Assembly: GCF_036802865.1 (NCBI RefSeq)
Contig: NZ_DAIRVK010000001.1
Location: 682,001 to 746,000, forward strand
DNA: 64,000 bases
Direction of reading: 5' to 3'
Source of the DNA: Sulfurospirillum sp036802865
GTDB lineage: Bacteria > Campylobacterota > Campylobacteria > Campylobacterales > Sulfurospirillaceae
Below are positions 37,051 to 46,647 of the stretch, in pieces. Under the pieces are notes generated by a model. It ran no database searches. It saw nothing but the letters and a program-made list of their open reading frames with translations, and was not told the DNA's origin. Both the position numbers and the translations under genes were made by a program. The number at the start of each line of letters is the position of its first letter. Position 1 is the stretch's first letter.

Positions 37051-37622
37051 TAGATATGACTTTTAACGAAGCTTTCCATCTCGTTTACAATCTCTTCGAT
37101 GGTACGCTCGCCATTGATTTTGTGAAGGAGGTTTTTAGCACCGTAAAATGCTTGAATACCTGCTAATGGCTCTGTGTAAACTTTCATACGGTTATTAAAA
37201 ACCTGAACGTTATCGTCCGCTCCACGTGCACGTCCTAAGACGCGGTCACATGCAACTTGTTCACTGACTTCAACTTCAATGACAGAAACCAGTTTAACAG
37301 TTGTCTCTTTTGCTAAGAGTGCATCAAGAGCTTTCATCTGCTCATCAGAACGTGGGAAGCCGTCAATGAGGACAACATTTTTAGGGCTATTTTTTATAGC
37401 ACCGACGATGGTATTGATAACAATATCAAGAGGTACAAGGTTTCCCGCACTGACAAACGAATCAATCGTTTTTCCAAGTTCACTACCGCTTGCAACTTCA
37501 TCACGAAGCAATTCACCGGTTGAATAGTGTGCGATTGCATCGCTATTTTTTTCTGCGATTAAACTCGCATCGGTTGTTTTACCACTGCCTGGGGCTCCAA
37601 TAATCAAAAATAGTTTCTTCAT
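37050..37622 (-). CDS. adk: Adenylate kinase
   Basis: A 190-residue kinase that interconverts ATP + AMP and 2 ADP. It shows P-loop GAPGSGKTTDA near 8, the AMP site YSTGELLRDEV near 33, LIDGFPRSDEQM near 82 and the RVLGRARGADD lid arm near 130. The lid is short, as in other short-form Adk. The ATG at 37622 lies 9 nt past AAAGGA, whereas the ATG at 37631 abuts that site. It follows aspS by 14 nt and probably shares its transcript. Confidence 0.94.
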   Translation of the reverse strand: MKKLFLIIGAPGSGKTTDASLIAEKNSDAIAHYSTGELLRDEVASGSELGKTIDSFVSAGNLVPLDIVINTIVGAIKNSPKNVVLIDGFPRSDEQMKALDALLAKETTVKLVSVIEVEVSEQVACDRVLGRARGADDNVQVFNNRMKVYTEPLAGIQAFYGAKNLLHKINGERTIEEIVNEMESFVKSHI

Positions 37623-37636
37623 CAACAACATTCCTT

Positions 37637-39385
37637 TTATTTGGTTTTTTCTCTAAGTCTAATTCCAAGGTCACGCAATTGGTCGTTTTCTACTGCACTT
37701 GGAGCGCGGGTAAGAAGACATTGTGCTTTTTGGGTTTTAGGGAAGGCAATAACGTCACGAATGCTATCACTTTTCGTGATAAGCATCATCAAACGATCAA
37801 GTCCAATTGCCAAACCACCGTGTGGAGGAGCGCCGAATTTAAGCGCATCAAGTAAGAATTCAAATTTCTCATGTGCTTCTTCATCGCTAATGCCAAGAAG
37901 GTTAAATACTTTTTGTTGAATCTCTTTTTTATGAATTCTGATACTACCACCACCAAGCTCAACACCGTTAAGAACGACATCGTATGCGATAGATTCCATC
38001 TCATCGATAGGTGTGTTGTCAATGTCTTTTGGCATAGTAAATGGATGGTGAAGTGCTTTGACTCTGCCATCTTCAACCTCAAACATTTCAAAGTCAACAA
38101 CCCACACAAATTCAAATCGATCTTTAGGGATAATATTCATTGCTTCAGCTAAGAAGATACGGAAACGTCCCATATAATCAAGTACAAGTTTTTTCTCACC
38201 AGCACCAAAGAAGATCGCATCGCCTACTTGTAGGTTTGCTGCGTCAACGATGGCTTGTAAATCTTCTTCATCAAAGAATTTTGCTAAAGGACCTTTAAGT
38301 CCTTCTTCTTTCATCTGAAAATATCCCAGTCCTGATGCTCCAAATTTGCGAACATACTCTTCAAAGCCTTGCATTTGACGTTTAGAAAAGATGTTGTCAC
38401 CGTTTGGTACTTTAAGTGCTTTAATACGGTTTTTCTTTGTATCTTTAGCAATATTGCTAAAAATTTCATTTTTACATTTAGCAAAAATATCAATAACATC
38501 AATCATAGAAAGGTCATAACGAAGATCAGGTTTGTCTGAGCCGTATTTTTCCATTGCATCTTTGAAACGAATACGGTTGAAAGGAATTGTAATTTCATGA
38601 CCGCATGCTTTGAAGACATCTTTTAAAAGATTTTCGGTGACTTTCATAACGTCTTCTTGGTTGCAGAAGCTCATCTCGATGTCGATTTGTGTAAATTCAG
38701 GTTGACGATCAGCTCTCAAATCTTCATCACGGAAACATTTAGCTACTTGGAAATAACGATCAAATCCTGCACACATCAAAAGTTGTTTGAAAAGCTGCGG
38801 AGATTGTGGAAGCGCATAAAATTCACCATTGTGAACGCGACTTGGAACGAGATAATCACGCGCACCCTCTGGCGTAGATTTGGTTAAAATAGGTGTTTCA
38901 ACTTCCAAAAAGCCTTGTGCATCCAATGAGTTACGAACAGCTATGGTTGCTTTACTTCTGAGTTTGAAAATTTCGTATGATTTATGATTGCGAAGATCTA
39001 AATAGCGATACTTAAGGCGTACATCTTCCCCAACATTGTTATCGCCGATAACAAATGGAACGGTTTCACTTGCATTTTCAACGATAAGTTCGTCAACAAC
39101 GATCTCGATTTTACCTGTTTGAAGGCGTGGATTTTCCAACCCCTCACCACGTGCTCGTACGCGACCTTTTGCTTTGAGAACAAACTCATCTCTTACTTGA
39201 GCAGCAATATCGTGTGCTGAGACACTGTCTGCAGGATCGCAAACCAGTTGAATAAGACCTGTTTTGTCACGAAGATCAATAAAAATAACACCACCATGAT
39301 CTCTGTTGCTATTTGCCCAGCCACACACTTCTACAACTTCGCCAATGTTGGCGACATCTAAATCGGTACAATAATGACTTCTCAA
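37637..39385 (-). CDS. aspS: Aspartyl-tRNA synthetase
   Basis: A 582-residue bacterial-type class II synthetase. An OB-fold anticodon-binding N-terminus (VEVCGWANSNRDHGGVIFIDLRD) precedes the core with motif 2 (AKCFRDEDLRADRQPEFTQID) and motif 3 (GLAIGLDRLMML). A GAD insertion domain lies near 300-410. It charges tRNA-Asp; in many Campylobacterota AspRS is non-discriminating and also mischarges tRNA-Asn for GatCAB. Sequence alone does not tell which here. The start is TTG with AGGA 8 nt upstream. Confidence 0.95.
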   Translation of the reverse strand: MRSHYCTDLDVANIGEVVEVCGWANSNRDHGGVIFIDLRDKTGLIQLVCDPADSVSAHDIAAQVRDEFVLKAKGRVRARGEGLENPRLQTGKIEIVVDELIVENASETVPFVIGDNNVGEDVRLKYRYLDLRNHKSYEIFKLRSKATIAVRNSLDAQGFLEVETPILTKSTPEGARDYLVPSRVHNGEFYALPQSPQLFKQLLMCAGFDRYFQVAKCFRDEDLRADRQPEFTQIDIEMSFCNQEDVMKVTENLLKDVFKACGHEITIPFNRIRFKDAMEKYGSDKPDLRYDLSMIDVIDIFAKCKNEIFSNIAKDTKKNRIKALKVPNGDNIFSKRQMQGFEEYVRKFGASGLGYFQMKEEGLKGPLAKFFDEEDLQAIVDAANLQVGDAIFFGAGEKKLVLDYMGRFRIFLAEAMNIIPKDRFEFVWVVDFEMFEVEDGRVKALHHPFTMPKDIDNTPIDEMESIAYDVVLNGVELGGGSIRIHKKEIQQKVFNLLGISDEEAHEKFEFLLDALKFGAPPHGGLAIGLDRLMMLITKSDSIRDVIAFPKTQKAQCLLTRAPSAVENDQLRDLGIRLREKTK

Positions 39386-39394
39386 TGTTTATTC

Positions 39395-39455
39395 CTATAC
39401 TGAAGGGTACTTTAATGAACCCTTGAATGTCGTTTTTTAAAAGGTATCAGTATAG
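39395..39455 (-). promoter_or_regulatory. aspS promoter and leader with nested inverted repeats
   Basis: On the minus strand TATACT (39449-39454) is a good -10 box. It lies in a 9-bp arm, CTATACTGA, that is repeated in inverse at 39395-39403 just before the start codon. Between them AAGGGT/ACCCTT (39403-39408 with 39419-39424) can form a 6-bp hairpin in the leader. The arrangement could affect aspS translation, but this is untested. Confidence 0.4.
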
Positions 39456-39580
39456 CTAAATGTAGCTTTTCTTTAGTTTATTTGAGAAAAGTTTGTTGAT
39501 GATCTGTTGGTAGTTACGTATTGATACAGTTTTGTTTGATTGAGAGTGTACATGAAGAAGGATACGCATTATGTTTGGAT

Positions 39581-39603
39581 GAGAGGAGAGAGCATCTCTC
39601 CTC
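39581..39603. terminator. Hairpin downstream of the YajG-like lipoprotein gene
   Basis: A 10-bp perfect stem (39581-39590 with 39594-39603) has a GCA loop. It lies 6 nt past the lipoprotein stop on the minus strand. No T tract follows on that strand, so its strength is uncertain. Confidence 0.45.
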
Positions 39604-39609
39604 TGTAGA

Positions 39610-40176
39610 TTACATGCGTGTTAAACGTGTAACGATTTGATCGATGCTGTCCGTAAACAGAGTGTACAAAAATGGTTCTAAATCTTTAGAACTGTATGAA
39701 GGGGCAATCCATTTGCTTCCTTTTTGTCTAAAGTTTTGGGTTATGACTTCATCCCCTTTGCGTACAACGACTTCAATTTCAATTTCACCTTTGAGGTTTG
39801 CATCAAAGTTTTTGTCATTGTAAATAAGCTCAATATCTTTAATCGAGACTTCTACAACTAAATTGGCTTCGTTGGTAGATGCATTGGTGTTAAAACCTGC
39901 AAGGTTAAGGGCATAGCCTAAGCCTTCATTGTATTTCTCAGCAAAGTTTTCGTTGCTAAAGAAATTGATTGTATTACTGCTTTTTTGATCAACATAGCCA
40001 ATAATATTTTTCTTCACGCGTAGATCTTTGACGGGTCTTAAATAGACAATTTTCTTATCGCGGGAGAGAGGTCCTTGGTACTCTGCTTTGTAAGATTCTA
40101 AACTTAGTGCTTCGTTTTTGTAGGTACAACCGCTAAATATTAGCAATGCCATAGCTACGAAAATGAGATGTTTCAT
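39610..40176 (-). CDS. YajG-like outer-membrane lipoprotein
   Basis: A 188-residue lipoprotein. The signal peptide ends in FSGC (Cys about 16). The mature part resembles the YajG family: an early YLRPVKDLR strand near 45, then NLVVEVSIKDIELIY near 105. No enzymatic motif is seen. The family has no well-defined role; members are small envelope lipoproteins. It is transcribed alone, divergent from nadK, with a 99-nt intergenic region upstream that shows no clear operator. Confidence 0.65.
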   Translation of the reverse strand: MKHLIFVAMALLIFSGCTYKNEALSLESYKAEYQGPLSRDKKIVYLRPVKDLRVKKNIIGYVDQKSSNTINFFSNENFAEKYNEGLGYALNLAGFNTNASTNEANLVVEVSIKDIELIYNDKNFDANLKGEIEIEVVVRKGDEVITQNFRQKGSKWIAPSYSSKDLEPFLYTLFTDSIDQIVTRLTRM

Positions 40177-40275
40177 CGTATTACTCCTCGTATTTAACCT
40201 CTTTGAGAGGTCTGTCGTATCGGCGAATTATAGCATAAACACTGATTAATAAAAGACACGCTAGAATGAGTTATC

Positions 40276-41151
40276 ATGAAAATAACCAATCATACTCAAA
40301 AATTAACGACTATTACTACCGTTGGACTTGTGAGCAAACCCAACGATAACACACTTGTAAGCTATGTGCAAGAGATTGAAATGGCACTTCGCAAACATGG
40401 TGTGAAACTCCTTATTGAAGAAAAAAGTGCCCAATGTTTAGGCTATGCAGGCGTCAGCTTTGAACAGATGTGTGCGCAAAGTGATTTTCTTATCTCTCTG
40501 GGTGGAGATGGTACACTCATTTCACTCTGTCGTAGAAGCTTTATGTTCCACAAACCCGTTTTGGGAATTCATGCAGGGCAACTGGGCTTTTTAACGGATA
40601 TTCAAACCGATGAGATCAGCCATTTTATTGAAGATCTTTTTGTGGGAAATTACCGTATTGATACACGTATGATGCTTGAAGTCTCTTTACATAGAAATGA
40701 TAAAATTGAGAAAGTTGTTGCTTTTAACGACATTGTTTTGTCTCGGTCTAAAATATCGCATATGAGCAACATTAAAGCTTATGTTGATGGGCAGCATTTT
40801 AATGCTTATTACGGCGATGGACTCATTGTCTCAACACCTACAGGATCAACTGCATACAACCTTTCTGCAGGTGGTCCTGTAGTGTTTCCTTTAACAGAGG
40901 CACTTATTTTAACACCTATTTGTCCACACTCATTAACACAGCGTCCGTTGGTATTACCCGTTGATTTTGAAGTTTCATTTGAAAGTGATGGCGATACAAT
41001 GATTATTGTGGATGGTCAAGATACGTACAGTATGCATGACATTGACCTCGTGAGTGTTCGCATTGCCGCAAAAGGTGCTGCGCTTATTCATAGTTTAGAT
41101 AGAGACTATTTTGAAATTTTGAAAAAGAAATTGCATTGGGGGAACGTGTGA
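40276..41151 (+). CDS. nadK: NAD kinase
   Basis: A 291-residue kinase that makes NADP+ from NAD+. The signature SLGGDGTLI is near 73, FNDIVLSR near 154 and the conserved TGSTAYNLSAGGPVV near 191. The length is typical. It is translationally coupled to recN through a GTGA overlap, an arrangement common in bacteria. Confidence 0.95.
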   Translation: MKITNHTQKLTTITTVGLVSKPNDNTLVSYVQEIEMALRKHGVKLLIEEKSAQCLGYAGVSFEQMCAQSDFLISLGGDGTLISLCRRSFMFHKPVLGIHAGQLGFLTDIQTDEISHFIEDLFVGNYRIDTRMMLEVSLHRNDKIEKVVAFNDIVLSRSKISHMSNIKAYVDGQHFNAYYGDGLIVSTPTGSTAYNLSAGGPVVFPLTEALILTPICPHSLTQRPLVLPVDFEVSFESDGDTMIIVDGQDTYSMHDIDLVSVRIAAKGAALIHSLDRDYFEILKKKLHWGNV

Positions 41152-42689
41152 TAGAGCGATTGTTAATGAAAAACCATCTCTCATTTGCAGAGTGTGATAT
41201 AGAGTTTAAAAAAGGGCTCGTTGTTTTTAGTGGTCCCAGTGGTGCTGGTAAATCCGTTTTGATGCAAGGACTTCTCTCATTATTTGGTTATGGCGATGTT
41301 CATGCCGATGTGATTGAGGCGGTTGTTGGCAAAAATTTGGGTCTCGATGCTTTTGGTTTTGAAGAAGAAGATCCTAATATCTTTAAATTTCTCAAAGCTA
41401 AAAATGCACGTTATTTCATCAATTCACAAGCTATCTCAAAAAAGGGGATGGTGGAACTCTCTCGTACCTTTGTCAATTACCTTTCCGTGAAAGATAACAG
41501 TGAATTTGAAAATAGCCGTCTTTTGGGCTTACTTGATGGTGTTTGCGCGCGTCAAGAGTCTACGCATACTGAAGATGTGAGTAAATTTGAAACACTTTTT
41601 GGTGAATATAAAAAACTTAAAGAAGAGCTCGAACGCATCGAAGCAGAAGAGAAAAAAATAGAAGATCTTAAAGAGTTCGCACGTTTTGAAATTGCTAAAA
41701 TTGATGAGGTTTCTCCTAAAATTGGTGAAGATGAAGAGCTTGTAAGTTTTAAAAAATCACTCTCCAAAAAAGAGAAGATTGAAGCTGCGATGCAAAAAGC
41801 AGGTGCGGTGTTTGAACTGGAAGGAAGTGTAACCGAAGTTTTGAATCTTATTGAAGTTGATAGTAGCTTTTTTGATGCTTGCATGAATGAGTTACGCCTT
41901 ATCTTTGAAAAACAAAATGAAACTTTAGAAGCACTCGAAGAGATCGATGTTGAATCATTGTTAGACCGTATTGAAAAAATTGCGCAACTTAAAAAGCGTT
42001 ATGGCTCGATTGAAGAAGCAATAGAACATAAACTGCAGCGTCAAGAAGAGTTATCACGCTATGAAAACATTGCTTTTGAGAAAGCTCAGTTGGAAAAAGA
42101 GGTTGCGAAATATCAAAGCAATGTTGCTACTGAAAGCCATAAAATCAGTCAAACACGTCAAAAATATTTATTACTTTTAGAAGCACGTCTCAATGATTAT
42201 CTTTCACAATTGTATATGCCAACATTGCATTTACGTTTAGATGAAGGTACATTATGTGAATTAGGGTTTGATGTTTTACATGTAAACTTGGGCAAAGTCG
42301 ATCTTAAAAAGATCAGTTCAGGTGAATACAACCGTGTACGCTTAGCTTTTCTTGCAACCCATAATGAGTTTTTACTCTCTAGCGGAGGTGTTTTGATTTT
42401 AGATGAGATCGATGCAAACCTCAGTGGAAAAGAGTCTATGAGTGTTGCAAATGTGCTCAAAACGCTCTCATCCAAGTACCAAATCTTTGCCATTTCGCAT
42501 CAACCACAGCTCTCTTCCCGTGCTGATCAGCACTTCTTGGTTATCAAAGATGCTTTACATGTCAGTCGTGTTTTGCCTCTTGGAGAAGAGGAGCGCATTG
42601 TCGAATTAGCACGAATGGTCAGTGGCGAAAATGTGAGCGAAGAGGCGATTGTTTTCGCGAAATCCCTTTTGGAGAGTGCAAATTTGTAA
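41148..42689 (+). CDS. recN: DNA repair protein RecN
   Basis: About 513 residues, an SMC-like ATPase for double-strand-break repair. Walker A is SGPSGAGKSVL near 25, where most RecN have GETGAGKS. A long coiled coil fills the middle (about 140-345). The C-terminus has the ABC signature ISSGEYNRVRLAFLA near 385 and Walker B VLILDEIDANLSGKES. It is slightly shorter than E. coli RecN (553). GTG 41148 is preferred over TTG 41136 because GGGGGA is well placed and the GTGA overlap with nadK results. TTACATGTAA occurs at codons near 377. Confidence 0.9.
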   Translation: MIERLLMKNHLSFAECDIEFKKGLVVFSGPSGAGKSVLMQGLLSLFGYGDVHADVIEAVVGKNLGLDAFGFEEEDPNIFKFLKAKNARYFINSQAISKKGMVELSRTFVNYLSVKDNSEFENSRLLGLLDGVCARQESTHTEDVSKFETLFGEYKKLKEELERIEAEEKKIEDLKEFARFEIAKIDEVSPKIGEDEELVSFKKSLSKKEKIEAAMQKAGAVFELEGSVTEVLNLIEVDSSFFDACMNELRLIFEKQNETLEALEEIDVESLLDRIEKIAQLKKRYGSIEEAIEHKLQRQEELSRYENIAFEKAQLEKEVAKYQSNVATESHKISQTRQKYLLLLEARLNDYLSQLYMPTLHLRLDEGTLCELGFDVLHVNLGKVDLKKISSGEYNRVRLAFLATHNEFLLSSGGVLILDEIDANLSGKESMSVANVLKTLSSKYQIFAISHQPQLSSRADQHFLVIKDALHVSRVLPLGEEERIVELARMVSGENVSEEAIVFAKSLLESANL

Positions 42690-42790
42690 CATTTTTTTTA
42701 AACTTCATTTCTGCTTGTTGTAAAAATCATACGAATATCATACCTTTGCTTTACTCTGCGTGTAGAGTTTACATTTATGAGGAGGTTTGT

Positions 42791-44440
42791 ATGCAAACTT
42801 GGCAACAAGTTTATGCGCCTATTGGTGGTAGTTTAGGATTATCGGCATTGGTTGCGCTTATTCCAATTATTTTTTTCTTCTTGGCACTTGCAGTGTTCAG
42901 AATGAAAGGTCATTTTGCGGCAACGATTACATTGGCGCTTTCCATAATAGTCGCTGTAGTAGCGTTTGGTATGCCTACAAATATGGCATTTGCTTCAGCA
43001 GGGTATGGCTTTTTGTACGGTCTTTGGCCTATAGCTTGGATTATCGTAGCATCGGTTTTCCTCTACAAGCTAACGGTTAAAAGTGGGCAATTTGGAATTA
43101 TTCGTAACTCCATTCTTACCATTACAGACGATCAACGTATTCAAGTAATCCTCATTGGTTTTGCTTTTGGTGCGTTTTTAGAGGGTGCTGCGGGCTTTGG
43201 TGCACCTGTTGCGATTACAGCAGCAATTCTTGTTGGACTTGGTTTTCAACCACTCTATGCAGCAGGACTTTGTTTGATCGCAAACACCGCTCCAGTCGCT
43301 TTTGGTGCTTTGGGCATACCTATCTTAGTCGCTGGTAAAATTACAGGTATTGATCCTTTCTTGGTAGGCGCAATGGCTGGACGACAACTTCCGTTTCTTT
43401 CTATTCTTATTCCTCTTTGGATTGTAGCTATGATGGACGGTTGGAGAGGTGTGAAAGAAGTATGGCCAGCAGCACTTGTGGCAGGTGGCAGTTTTGCATT
43501 GTCTCAATATGCAACATCTAACTTCATAGGACCAGAGTTACCAGACGTAACTTCTGCAATCCTTTCTATTATCTCTTTAACTGTTTTCTTGAAATTCTGG
43601 AAACCAAAAAATGTCATGAAAGGGCATGTTTCTGCTGAACTTGAGCGAGAAACACAAAAAGCGCATACGGGCGGCGAAGTGCTTAAAGCCTGGTCACCGT
43701 TTATTATTCTCTCCATCATGGTTACTATTTGGACTACCAATGCCTTTAAAGCGTATTTTGCTAAAGGTGCCATTATGGCGGGAACAATTTTTAACTTTGA
43801 GTTTACAAGTATTAGTAATACTATTTATAAAATGGCACCGATCGTGGCTCAGCCTACAAACTTTAAAGTTATCTATACATTTAACCCTATTTCAGCAACG
43901 GGAACTGCGATCTTCTTTGCTGCGATTATCTCTATGTTTGTGTTGCGCGTCAATGTTTCTACTGCAGTTAAAACGATGGGTGAAACACTTTTTGAACTTA
44001 AATGGGCAATTTTATCGATCGGTATGGTTTTAGGCTTTGCTTTTGTCATGAACTACTCAGGTATGTCAACAACCATGGCACTTGTGCTTGCAAACACTGG
44101 GTTCTTGTTCCCATTCTTCTCTCCAATTTTAGGTTGGTTGGGCGTATTCTTGACAGGCTCAGATACATCATCCAATGCACTTTTCTGCGGATTGCAACAA
44201 AATACAGCGCAACAGCTGGGGCTCAATGAAACCTTGATGGTTACTGCTAATACAACAGGTGGTGTATGTGGTAAGATGATTTCTCCACAATCTATCTCAA
44301 TTGCATGTGCATCAGCAGGTATTGTTGGAAAAGAGTCTGATCTCTTTAGATTTACGGTTAAACACAGTTTGATTCTTGTCGCCATAATGGGTTTAATGAC
44401 AATGGCACAAGCATACATCTTAACATGGATGATTCCTTAA
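42791..44440 (+). CDS. lctP: L-lactate permease
   Basis: A 549-residue LctP/LldP transporter with about 13 membrane helices. It begins MQTWQQVYAPIGGSLGLSAL. It has the conserved EGAAGFGAPVAITAAILVGLGF near 130, the cytoplasmic region near 270 and FLTGSDTSSNALFCGLQ near 450. It imports lactate or glycolate with protons. No lactate dehydrogenase gene is next to it in this window. ATG 42791 is chosen because GAGGAGG lies 6 nt upstream; the ATG at 42746 would add 15 hydrophilic residues. It has its own terminator. Confidence 0.93.
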   Translation: MQTWQQVYAPIGGSLGLSALVALIPIIFFFLALAVFRMKGHFAATITLALSIIVAVVAFGMPTNMAFASAGYGFLYGLWPIAWIIVASVFLYKLTVKSGQFGIIRNSILTITDDQRIQVILIGFAFGAFLEGAAGFGAPVAITAAILVGLGFQPLYAAGLCLIANTAPVAFGALGIPILVAGKITGIDPFLVGAMAGRQLPFLSILIPLWIVAMMDGWRGVKEVWPAALVAGGSFALSQYATSNFIGPELPDVTSAILSIISLTVFLKFWKPKNVMKGHVSAELERETQKAHTGGEVLKAWSPFIILSIMVTIWTTNAFKAYFAKGAIMAGTIFNFEFTSISNTIYKMAPIVAQPTNFKVIYTFNPISATGTAIFFAAIISMFVLRVNVSTAVKTMGETLFELKWAILSIGMVLGFAFVMNYSGMSTTMALVLANTGFLFPFFSPILGWLGVFLTGSDTSSNALFCGLQQNTAQQLGLNETLMVTANTTGGVCGKMISPQSISIACASAGIVGKESDLFRFTVKHSLILVAIMGLMTMAQAYILTWMIP

Positions 44441-44468
44441 TTGATGTAGTAGTGTAAAATATTTCTTA

Positions 44469-44493
44469 GGCGGTGGTTTGATCCTCCACCGCC
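44469..44493 (+). terminator. Terminator after lctP
   Basis: A GC-rich 8-bp stem, GGCGGTGG (44469-44476) with CCACCGCC (44486-44493), is followed by TCCTCTTT. It is the only strongly GC-rich hairpin in this stretch. The rest of the 126-nt gap holds a copy of TTACATGTAA at 44542-44551, 16 nt before the next start. Confidence 0.8.
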
Positions 44494-44566
44494 TCCTCTT
44501 TAGAAAACTCCCAAAATTTTTATGTTACAATTAAAATCAACTTACATGTAATAGTTAGGATAACTT

Positions 44567-45820
44567 ATGGCGCGAGAAAAGATTTTAATTGTAGAAGATA
44601 ATAAAGCACTGTCAAAATTAATTGTCAAAAAAATGGAATCCAATCTTGATTTTGATATAGAAACAGCATATAGTTTTGAAGAGGCGCAAAATCTTGTTGA
44701 AAAAAGCAGCGATTACTTTGTTGCTCTTTTGGATCTCAATCTTCCTGATGCCCCTGATGGTGAAGTGGTCGATATGATTTTATCGCACAAAATTCCCTCA
44801 ATTATTCTTACCGGTTCCATGGATAAAGATGTCCGTGAAAAGATTTTGAAAAAAGATGTTATTGATTATGTCTATAAAGGCAATATTGATGATGTTAATT
44901 ACATTTTTACGCTTATCGAGCGACTTCATAAGAACCGTGATATTAAAGTTATGGTAGTGGATGACTCGATTGCAACACGTGCACAAATAAAATCTCTTTT
45001 ACAACACCAAATGTTCAAAGTTATCGTTGCGGCTCATGGCGAAGAAGCCTTGGTCTTTTTGCAAGACAATCCTGATATTAAACTCATTTTAACCGATTAT
45101 CAAATGCCCGTGATTGACGGTGTTGAACTCACCAAAGAGGTACGTAAGCTTTACAGTAAAAATGAGATTTCCATTATTGCTATGACAGGAACCAACACGG
45201 ATCTTATTTCCGCTAAGTTTCTCAAAATTGGTGCGAATGATTTTATCAATAAGCCATTTACGCGAGAAGAGATTGCTTGCCGTATCAATAATTCACTTGA
45301 TGCATTAGAATACATAGCCAAAATTGAAGATATGGCACAAAATGATTTTTTAAGCGGACTTGCAAATAGGCGTTATTTCTTTGATGCGATGCAAGAGTAT
45401 TTTAAAGTGGCCAAGAAAAAGAACGAATCGTTTGCTTTAGGCTTAATTGATGTAGATAGTTTCAAAGAAATCAATGACACATTAGGGCATCACGTAGGTG
45501 ATTCTGTGATTGTTGATCTGGCTAAGACACTTAAAAAGCACTTGACCCATGATCATTTTATTGCACGTTTAGGCGGCGATGAATTTTGTGTTGTTCTTAA
45601 AAATATTGATCAAAAAAAGGCACTAGAATTTTTTATAAAGCTCAAAAGTACCATTTCTAGCTTGCATGTAAAAACCAAAGATAAAAAAGATCTTACGATT
45701 TCTATCTCTATTGGCGTTACATTTGGCGATTTAGAAAGTGTGGAAGAGATGATTAATCAAGCCGATAGAGCTCTCCATATTGCAAAGAAAAATGGCAAAA
45801 ATAGAGTGGAAGTCGCTTAA
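44567..45820 (+). CDS. Response regulator with two REC domains and GGDEF (diguanylate cyclase)
   Basis: A 417-residue REC-REC-GGDEF protein, the arrangement of PleD and Campylobacter CbrR. REC1 (about 5-120) keeps the Asp in ALLDLNLPD and a Lys in DYVYKGN. REC2 (about 128-245) keeps VVDDS, LTDYQMP and INKPFT. The cyclase domain has NDTLGHHVGDSV and intact LGGDEF near 340, but no RxxD inhibitory site in the usual place. It should make c-di-GMP when phosphorylated. No partner kinase is adjacent. It abuts tatD with no gap. Confidence 0.9.
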   Translation: MAREKILIVEDNKALSKLIVKKMESNLDFDIETAYSFEEAQNLVEKSSDYFVALLDLNLPDAPDGEVVDMILSHKIPSIILTGSMDKDVREKILKKDVIDYVYKGNIDDVNYIFTLIERLHKNRDIKVMVVDDSIATRAQIKSLLQHQMFKVIVAAHGEEALVFLQDNPDIKLILTDYQMPVIDGVELTKEVRKLYSKNEISIIAMTGTNTDLISAKFLKIGANDFINKPFTREEIACRINNSLDALEYIAKIEDMAQNDFLSGLANRRYFFDAMQEYFKVAKKKNESFALGLIDVDSFKEINDTLGHHVGDSVIVDLAKTLKKHLTHDHFIARLGGDEFCVVLKNIDQKKALEFFIKLKSTISSLHVKTKDKKDLTISISIGVTFGDLESVEEMINQADRALHIAKKNGKNRVEVA

Positions 45821-46621
45821 ATGATCATTGATACCCACTGCCACTTAGATGATGCTCGTTTTCGTGAGGATGTAGATGCTGTCATAGAAAAAGCATATAA
45901 GCAAGGCGTGCAGGGAATTATTATACCAGGGGCTGATATTGATGATTTAGGGTATGCTCAAGAGCTCTCTCATCGTTATGAACACATCTATTTTGCAGCA
46001 GGAATTCATCCGTATCATCACACACAGTATGACGAAAAAATTCTAAGAGTTTTTTTACAAGACGAAAAATGTATTGCAGTCGGTGAATGTGGTTTGGATT
46101 ATTTTAGATTGCCTGAAGATGCAGCAGAGAAAGCGGTTGAGAAAAAGACTCAACACGATATTTTTTCCAAACAAATTGCGCTTGCTAGAGAGTTTAAAAA
46201 GCCTTTAATCGTTCATATTCGTGATGCTAATGAAGACAGTAAACGTCTTTTAGTTCAAGGAGGAGCAGATGAAGTTGGAGGTGTTTTACATTGTTATAAT
46301 GCGTCAGAACATCTTTTAGATTTGGCGCAGAGTGGCTTTTACTTCGGTATTGGTGGCGTATTAACTTTCAAAAATGCGAAGCATTTGGTAGAAATTTTAC
46401 CTCGCATTCCTCGTGATAAATTACTCATTGAAACCGATGCGCCCTACCTTACGCCTATGCCATACAGAGGTGAACGTAATGAGCCAGTGTACACACTTTT
46501 AGTTGCAGAAAAGATGGCTGAACTTTTAAATATGAGTGTCACTGAACTTCACAATTTGACCTCAAAAAATGCTTTTACACTCTTTAAAGCTTTAGAAAAG
46601 ATAAAGTTGGCTACAATCTAA
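45821..46621 (+). CDS. tatD: TatD-family metal-dependent DNase
   Basis: A 266-residue TIM-barrel hydrolase. Metal ligands are seen in DTHCHLDD (about 3-10), GECGLDYF near 91, PLIVHIRDA near 128, HCYNA near 154 and ETDAPYLTP near 205. TatD enzymes are 3'-5' exonucleases for single-stranded DNA and RNA. It sits immediately after the diguanylate cyclase gene and before mltD in a forward cluster. Confidence 0.92.
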   Translation: MIIDTHCHLDDARFREDVDAVIEKAYKQGVQGIIIPGADIDDLGYAQELSHRYEHIYFAAGIHPYHHTQYDEKILRVFLQDEKCIAVGECGLDYFRLPEDAAEKAVEKKTQHDIFSKQIALAREFKKPLIVHIRDANEDSKRLLVQGGADEVGGVLHCYNASEHLLDLAQSGFYFGIGGVLTFKNAKHLVEILPRIPRDKLLIETDAPYLTPMPYRGERNEPVYTLLVAEKMAELLNMSVTELHNLTSKNAFTLFKALEKIKLATI

Positions 46622-46647
46622 AGTAAATTAAGAGATAAAGGAGAGGC

